The position numbers and the translations under genes are program-made. Shown here piece after piece: positions 59,234-64,000 of a stretch of 64,000 bases of DNA. Below the pieces are notes generated by a model, which had not been told where the DNA came from, did not search any database, and worked only from the letters and a program-made list of their open reading frames with translations. This DNA comes from UBA6136 sp044350805 (GTDB lineage Bacteria > Pseudomonadota > Gammaproteobacteria > Methylococcales > Methylococcaceae): positions 1 through 64,000 of the forward strand of contig JBILGU010000013.1 of assembly GCA_044350805.1 (NCBI GenBank), read 5' to 3'. Numbering within the stretch: position 1 is the stretch's first letter; every line of letters starts with the position of its first letter.

Positions 59234-60379
59234 ATGAGGGATCCCCTGGATGACCGCGAACTGACACCCCCTCCTTCCTTTTATGAGGCTCGGAGCACCC
59301 GACAGAAAGCCAGAGCCGCCGGCTTAGATCCGGATCGATGGTATGCCGTTGAATATGACCGGGAAATAAAAAACGGTGAGGTCAAGGAGGTTCAGTTCTG
59401 GAATCTTTCGATGGCATTATTCCGTGGCGATGATGGCGTTCTGGCTGCTGTCCAGAATCGTTGTCCTCATCGCCATCTCAAGCTGACCCATGGTGCGGTC
59501 GAAAAGTGTCAACTCCGTTGTGCCTACCACGGCTGGTCATTCAACCGGGAGGGTTTGCTGACTGACTACTCCCATGACAGTTTTGGCAAGCCACTGATTA
59601 AAAGCCGCCTTCGAACCTTTCCGGTAGACGTTCGTTATGGCTTGATCTGGGTTTTTCCGGGGAATCCGGAACTGGCCACGGTCCAGAAGATTCCGGAAAT
59701 TCCGGAATTGATGACGGAAAATCCTTGGGCTGGCTTCACCGTCGATTACACCTGGAAAACGCATCATTCCATGGTCATCGACAACATCTGCGATTTTGCT
59801 CACGCGTTCCTTCATCGTAAATACCAGCCGTTTGTCGATGCCAAGCTGACGCATTACGAGTCTGATGATGACAAGGTGTACATGACGTATGACACCTATA
59901 TGGCAGAAGGGAAGTTTTCAAAATATTTCGTCAATCGCAAGCGGGTGAACACCCGCTCGATCGAGATCTGCTACGAGTATCCCTATCAGTGGTCCAACAC
60001 AGGGGATAGCATCAAGCACTGGTGTTTCCTTTTGCCGATTGATGAGAGGACCACGCGCGTCTTTTTCATCTTTTATTTTGACAGCGTCAAAATACCCCTT
60101 ATCCCTATGAATACCCCGAAATGGCTGACGCAAATAGTTCTGAACGCATCGGTGCCCCTGCTGTTCAGGCCTTTGCTGGCAGAAGATGGCGTGGCGCTGG
60201 AGGCAGAGCAAATTGGCTATGAAAGCCACTGGAACGCGCCGCCTATCGAGTTGAATCCGATCGTTCCTTTGCTGCAGAAACTCACGGCACAGAAATGGCA
60301 GGGCTATGTCGATCGAAGTGTGAGGTCCGAGCAGGCCGCTCCTGTTGCTGAAGCAGAGCCCGAGGCCGCGGTAGTCTAG
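59234..60379 (+). CDS. sdmA: Rieske oxygenase SdmA for sterol C-4 demethylation
   Basis: A non-haem oxygenase that oxidises the C-4 methyl of sterols in bacteria, replacing the unrelated eukaryotic C-4 oxidase. The 381-residue start at 59234 (MRDPLDDREL) has GGAG six bases upstream; an ATG 12 bp earlier lacks one. The Rieske [2Fe-2S] motif is NRCPHRHLKL and LRCAYHGWSFN (C-x-H...C-x2-H, about 77-99). The mononuclear iron ligands lie in NICDFAHAFLHRK (about 184-195). Separate ferredoxin and reductase partners are not in the window. It follows sdmB on the same strand. Confidence 0.88.
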   Translation: MRDPLDDRELTPPPSFYEARSTRQKARAAGLDPDRWYAVEYDREIKNGEVKEVQFWNLSMALFRGDDGVLAAVQNRCPHRHLKLTHGAVEKCQLRCAYHGWSFNREGLLTDYSHDSFGKPLIKSRLRTFPVDVRYGLIWVFPGNPELATVQKIPEIPELMTENPWAGFTVDYTWKTHHSMVIDNICDFAHAFLHRKYQPFVDAKLTHYESDDDKVYMTYDTYMAEGKFSKYFVNRKRVNTRSIEICYEYPYQWSNTGDSIKHWCFLLPIDERTTRVFFIFYFDSVKIPLIPMNTPKWLTQIVLNASVPLLFRPLLAEDGVALEAEQIGYESHWNAPPIELNPIVPLLQKLTAQKWQGYVDRSVRSEQAAPVAEAEPEAAVV

Positions 60380-60419
60380 ATCACAAAATAATAAGAGGCC
60401 CCGATGAGTTCGAGGTCTT

Positions 60420-61022
60420 TTACGCGAGCGGTCCGATATTTAAGGGGCTTGCAGGCATGATCAAGGTGGACAGTTGAACAATTTCTGGAATGAATTCTGG
60501 AAAGCTCTCAAGGCTATGATTGCCACCTTCCTTCATCGTGATCCGCGCCCCTTCATATGTTTCAACCGCAACGCGGTAGTCAAGCACCTCATCGCCTGTT
60601 TCAAGGAGAACCCAGAATCGCTTCGGATTCCTCAGCGGGCTCACTCTTAACGCGCGCAATTCATCGATATGCTTAGGCGTTAAATCGAATCTCTCGCCGG
60701 TATAAAGGTTCGTATGTGGACCGATCCAGGGCTCCAACAGATCAGCCGCCCTGCACGCCGGATTAATAAGAACTCCCCTAAGGTCAAATCGTTCGGCAAG
60801 AAAGGTCGCGTAATACCCCCCTAACGAACTGCCGACAATCAAGGGTGGGGTAGGACTTCGCTCGATGACCGTTGAAACCCAATCGATAGCCTCTTGCGGC
60901 GAATTCGGGAGATCTTCACACCAGAACTGATGGACTCGTTGAGGTTCCGCGAGATACTGGCGCAGCTGCCTTGCCTTGATCGAGCGAGCTGAGGACCGAA
61001 ATCCGTGAAGATAGATGATCAT
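60420..61022 (-). CDS. YqiA-like alpha/beta-hydrolase (esterase)
   Basis: A 200-residue UPF0227/YqiA-type esterase. It starts MIIYLHGFRSSARSIKA, has the nucleophile elbow PLIVGSSLGGYYATFL (GxSxGG), VLINPACRAADLL, and a catalytic histidine in KEGGNHSLESF. The C-terminus is slightly longer than E. coli YqiA. It converges with sdmA. A thioester or ester substrate is unknown. Confidence 0.85.
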   Translation of the reverse strand: MIIYLHGFRSSARSIKARQLRQYLAEPQRVHQFWCEDLPNSPQEAIDWVSTVIERSPTPPLIVGSSLGGYYATFLAERFDLRGVLINPACRAADLLEPWIGPHTNLYTGERFDLTPKHIDELRALRVSPLRNPKRFWVLLETGDEVLDYRVAVETYEGARITMKEGGNHSLESFPEFIPEIVQLSTLIMPASPLNIGPLA

Positions 61023-61142
61023 TGTTGATGTATGCAGCCTGAGATCATGCCCGATGGGGAATTAGGGCAAGCCTAAACCATAGGCTGTTGAGGCGATTAT
61101 GTCACCTCACAGTGAGAAGTCGAGGAGGGAACAAGTCTTGAA

Positions 61143-61343
61143 TCAGGCTGCGCGCTGAGTGCCCTGAGGATTGGGCTTATGGACGCAACTTTTGATCAGG
61201 TTTCTGGCATCCGTGGCACATTTTCCGCATTGACGGCACGCTCCGGTAGCGCGACCGAGCGATCGAACCGTTTTGACGCCTTCTTCCTGAACTTGTCGAA
61301 GGATTTCCTTCTCTGTCACGGCTTCGCAAATACAAATGTACAT
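61143..61343 (-). CDS. bfd: Bacterioferritin-associated ferredoxin
   Basis: A 66-residue [2Fe-2S] protein that reduces iron in bacterioferritin to release it. The cysteines are MYICICEAVT (C-x-C) and TGACRQCGKCATDA (C-x2-C plus one more), matching Bfd. It is the same strand as the YqiA-like gene, 120 bp upstream of it. No bfr gene is in the window. Iron-responsive control is likely, but no Fur box was recognised. Confidence 0.9.
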   Translation of the reverse strand: MYICICEAVTEKEILRQVQEEGVKTVRSLGRATGACRQCGKCATDARNLIKSCVHKPNPQGTQRAA

Positions 61344-61514
61344 AACTCGGTTCCTGTCGGTGTTAACAGGAATTTAATACAAACAAGAACGATTATCAAG
61401 TGCAACCGTTTCGCGTCGACCTGGCCGGCGGCTCCTCCTGAGAGCGTATACTATTGGGCCTTGTATGAAGGCATTTTCTCAACCATCCACCAACCGTCAG
61501 ACCGACCTATTACC

Positions 61515-62036
61515 ATGACAGAGATCCAGTACACCCTCCGTGAAAAAGACCTGTTGGTCTTCAACGACCATCAGTTCTGCCAGTCACCGGCCGTACAGAA
61601 GACGTTCCGTCGCCACCAAGCGACCATCCCGGCTTTTCTGGGGCTCATGGTGATCTTTGTCTGGTTCTACTATCAGGACACCCTGACCGCAATGTGGATG
61701 GCCATCGCGGCGGTAAGCTGGGGATTCGGGGCGCCGTGGCTGCTCCGGTGGAACGCTAAGCGCCGGGCATTGGCACTCTACACGATAGATGATCTGAAGC
61801 GCATTCTGGGGACCTATACCCTCCGTATCGAAGATAACGATCTTGTTGAAATGGGCGCTGCTGGGGAATTTCGAATCAGCTGGAAGGATGTTCTTCGGAT
61901 CGAGCCGGCAAAAAACTATGCCTTCATCTTTGTCTCGGTGGATTCGGCCATCATCATTCCCCGAAAGGCTGTGATCAAGGGTGATCTCCTGGCCTTTTAT
62001 AAGGAGGTTGAAGCTCATATTGAAAAGGCAGCCTAA
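61515..62036 (+). CDS. YcxB-like membrane protein
   Basis: A 173-residue protein starting MTEIQYTLREKDLLVFNDHQ. It has a pair of hydrophobic helices (FLGLMVIFVWFYYQ and MWMAIAAVSWGFGAPWLL) and a C-terminal PH-like beta domain (AGEFRISWKDVLRIEPAKNY and AFIFVSVDSAIIIPRKAV), the YcxB family layout. The start at 61515 is chosen because upstream sequence in frame is antisense to bfd. It lies 20 bp ahead of the ABC-F gene on the same strand. The function is unknown. Confidence 0.75.
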   Translation: MTEIQYTLREKDLLVFNDHQFCQSPAVQKTFRRHQATIPAFLGLMVIFVWFYYQDTLTAMWMAIAAVSWGFGAPWLLRWNAKRRALALYTIDDLKRILGTYTLRIEDNDLVEMGAAGEFRISWKDVLRIEPAKNYAFIFVSVDSAIIIPRKAVIKGDLLAFYKEVEAHIEKAA

Positions 62037-62056
62037 CTGATTAACAGACAGACCCT

Positions 62057-63964
62057 ATGATCAGTGCGCGTAACCTGGCTCTCCGTCGAGGGCCGCGGGT
62101 TCTCTTTGAGGGAGCCTCATTCACCCTGAATCGGGGTGATCGAATTGGTATTACAGGTGCCAACGGAGCCGGTAAGTCGAGTTTCTTTGAGCTGATGTTG
62201 GGCACCCTCCACGCCGATCAGGGTGAGCTGGATGTGGCCCAGGGTCTCGAAATCGCCCATGTGGCCCAAGAAACGCCAGCGCTGGATACGCCGGCTATCG
62301 ACTATGTTCTGGATGGCGACCGGGCTTTACGCGAAATCGAGGCGCGTATTGCGGCCGCAGAGATCAGCGGTGACGGCATGGAACTGGCCCATCTCCATGA
62401 GGACTACCTCCATGCCGGAGGTTATGAGTCCCGTGCGAAAGCGGCGAGACTCCTCAATGGACTGGGATTTGCTCCAGGATCTGAAGCAAAGTCAGTCGCT
62501 GAATTTTCTGGCGGATGGCGTGTTCGCCTGAATGTTGCTCAGGCGTTGATGTGTCGATCCGATGTTCTTTTGCTGGACGAACCGACCAATCACTTGGATC
62601 TCGATGCGGTGATCTGGCTCCAAGACTGGCTTTCAAGCTATCCGGGAACATTGCTACTGGTCTCGCATGATCGGGATTTTCTGGATGATCTGGCAACACA
62701 CATTCTTCATATCGAGCACGGCAAGGTCCAACTGCACACCGGCAACTATTCGGACTTTGAGACCCGCCGGGCTGAGATGCTTGCTCAGCAGCAGTCTTCC
62801 TACCTGAGACAGCAACGCGAGTTACAGCGTATTCAGAGTTTTGTGGATCGGTTCAGGGCCCAGGCAACGAAGGCGCGTCAGGTGCAAAGTCGCCTCAAGG
62901 CCTTGGATCGGATGAGTTTGATCGCAATGGCGCAAGCCGATGGAGAAGTCTCGTTTAGCTTTGAGGCCCCGGAAAAATATCCCACCCCCTTGCTCCGTCT
63001 GGATGGGATCAGTGCAGGCTATGGAGATGTTTCCATCCTCTCTGAGATTTCATTAACGGTTAGCCCCGGGGATCGTATCGGGTTGCTGGGTCCCAATGGG
63101 GCCGGAAAGTCCACGCTGATCAAGATGCTTGCGGGTGTAATCAAGGCTTCATCCGGAGAGCGAATTCCTGCGCAGGATCTTAAGATTGGATACTTTGCCC
63201 AGCATCAGCTGGAGCAGCTCAATCCCGACCAGAGCGCACTCTGGCACCTTCAGAAGCTAAACCCAAAGTCACTGGAGCGAGATCTTCGCAACTACCTTGG
63301 TGGTTTTGGTTTCCAGGGAGAGCGGGCGCTTTCTCCAGTCGGGCCCTTCTCAGGGGGAGAAAAATCCCGTTTAGTGCTTGCCATGCTGATCCGGCAACGC
63401 CCGAATCTTCTTCTTCTCGATGAACCGACCAACCATCTTGATCTTCCGACACGGGATGCTTTGAGCATGGCCCTTCAGGAATTCGAAGGGGCGCTGGTCC
63501 TGGTCTCCCATGATCGCTACCTTCTTCGGTCTGTTGCGGATGAGTTTTATCTCATCGCTGATGGTGGCGTAGAGCCCTATCAGGGTGACCTTGATGAATA
63601 TCGCCGCTGGTTGTCAGATCGCAGGCAACGGCAAAGAGCGCTCCTGCAAGATACGCCGCCGACCCCATCAAAACCAAGAACGCAGCAGTTGAGCCGGCAG
63701 GAAGAGGCAGAGAACCGGAAGCGGCAAAAATCCCTGACAACCACGATGGAACGTGCCGAGCGACAGATGAACCAGACCGGGGATGCCTTGCGTCTGATCG
63801 AAGAGAAGTTGGCCAGCGAGGATCTCTATCTCCCTGAATCAAGATCGACACTCGAGCGTTTGGTCGCAGAGCGTGACTCGCTGGCAGGTCAGCTGAAGGC
63901 TGCGGAGCATCTTTGGCTTGAAAGCAGTGAAGCCCTTGAGGCCCTTGAGGCCCTCTCAGCATGA
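62057..63964 (+). CDS. ABC-F family ATPase (YheS-like)
   Basis: A ribosome-associated ABC-F protein of 635 residues without membrane helices. Two ABC domains: Walker A ITGANGAGKSS and LGPNGAGKST; signatures FSGGWRVRLNVAQAL and FSGGEKSRLVLAMLI; Walker B VLLLDEPTNHLDL and LLLLDEPTNHLDL. A linker between them has the charged helical arm (RRAEMLAQQQSSYLRQQREL), and a C-terminal coiled coil follows. The end DLDEYRRWLSDRRQRQ fits YheS rather than Uup or EttA. It probably resolves specific stalled ribosomes. Confidence 0.88.
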   Translation: MISARNLALRRGPRVLFEGASFTLNRGDRIGITGANGAGKSSFFELMLGTLHADQGELDVAQGLEIAHVAQETPALDTPAIDYVLDGDRALREIEARIAAAEISGDGMELAHLHEDYLHAGGYESRAKAARLLNGLGFAPGSEAKSVAEFSGGWRVRLNVAQALMCRSDVLLLDEPTNHLDLDAVIWLQDWLSSYPGTLLLVSHDRDFLDDLATHILHIEHGKVQLHTGNYSDFETRRAEMLAQQQSSYLRQQRELQRIQSFVDRFRAQATKARQVQSRLKALDRMSLIAMAQADGEVSFSFEAPEKYPTPLLRLDGISAGYGDVSILSEISLTVSPGDRIGLLGPNGAGKSTLIKMLAGVIKASSGERIPAQDLKIGYFAQHQLEQLNPDQSALWHLQKLNPKSLERDLRNYLGGFGFQGERALSPVGPFSGGEKSRLVLAMLIRQRPNLLLLDEPTNHLDLPTRDALSMALQEFEGALVLVSHDRYLLRSVADEFYLIADGGVEPYQGDLDEYRRWLSDRRQRQRALLQDTPPTPSKPRTQQLSRQEEAENRKRQKSLTTTMERAERQMNQTGDALRLIEEKLASEDLYLPESRSTLERLVAERDSLAGQLKAAEHLWLESSEALEALEALSA

Positions 63965-64000
63965 TGGTTCTCTGGCGACTTTTCCTGGATATCGTGCTCT
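63961..64000 (+). CDS. Start of a gene cut by the right window edge
   Basis: ATGATGGTTCTCTGG opens a frame (MMVLWRLFLDIVL) whose ATGA overlaps the stop of the ABC-F gene, as in coupled operons. Thirteen codons are visible and look like the start of a hydrophobic membrane segment. The product cannot be named. Confidence 0.5.
   Translation, partial: MMVLWRLFLDIVL

Noticed and set aside
1..64000. CRISPR arrays and tRNA or rRNA genes
   Set aside because: No regular spacer-repeat pattern and no cloverleaf other than the tRNA-like part of ssrA was seen on reading both strands.

Overview
The window reads as about 64 kb of a gammaproteobacterial chromosome. It is densely coded, of moderate GC, and has ilvB-ilvN-ilvC-pssA-leuA, sucA-sucB, gltB-gltD, tusDCB and an E. 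coli-like tmRNA. Its outstanding content is a bacterial sterol pathway split over two loci. Together with the cytochrome P450-ferredoxin fusion this resembles sterol-making methanotrophs of the order Methylococcales (Methylococcus capsulatus type). No methane-oxidation gene is present, so that placement is inference.

Layout. 1-5.3 kb is accessory DNA: the N-terminus of an IS630-like transposase, small DNA-binding proteins, a five-copy 9-bp repeat cluster, a frameshifted Tat-exported protein, and a short island ending at the 3' end of ssrA (tmRNA) and bounded by an 89-bp imperfect direct repeat. 5.8-17.4 kb is sterol locus 1: CYP51-ferredoxin; a ceramide-glucosyltransferase/HpnI-like glycosyltransferase with a BstC-like TPR protein; and a minus-strand run bstA-bstB-bstC-osc-smo. 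17.5-24.1 kb holds a small membrane protein, a UbiH-type hydroxylase, a glycine-zipper lipoprotein, an acyl-CoA synthetase, a BepA-like protease and tusD-tusC-tusB-dsrC. 24.2-32.1 kb carries branched-chain amino acid synthesis, pssA, leuA with a candidate leader peptide, a family-4 uracil-DNA glycosylase, rimI and a K+ channel. 32.1-43.5 kb has sucB, sucA, moaA, moaB, kup, a Nudix hydrolase, a TauE/SafE-like protein, a sigma-54 activator, a DUF5765-like protein and a chagasin-type inhibitor. 43.5-56.4 kb has argG, a pentameric ligand-gated channel homologue, thiE, nrdB with paired NrdR boxes, gltD, gltB and a DUF937-OmpA fusion. 56.4-60.4 kb is sterol locus 2: a DHCR24-like sterol C-24 reductase diverging from sdmB-sdmA. 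The window closes with a YqiA-like esterase, Bfd, a YcxB-like protein, an ABC-F ATPase and the start of one more gene.

How the genes work together. Smo epoxidises squalene and Osc, with the DCTAE motif of oxidosqualene cyclases, makes a lanosterol-type sterol. CYP51-ferredoxin removes the C-14 methyl, SdmA with SdmB removes C-4 methyl carbon, and the DHCR24-like flavoprotein saturates the C-24 side-chain bond. BstA (inner-membrane RND), BstB (periplasmic binding protein) and BstC (TPR lipoprotein) carry sterol towards the outer membrane. The glycosyltransferase and second BstC-like protein inside locus 1 may be an undescribed sterol- or hopanoid-lipid tailoring/transport module. The rest is mostly core metabolism.
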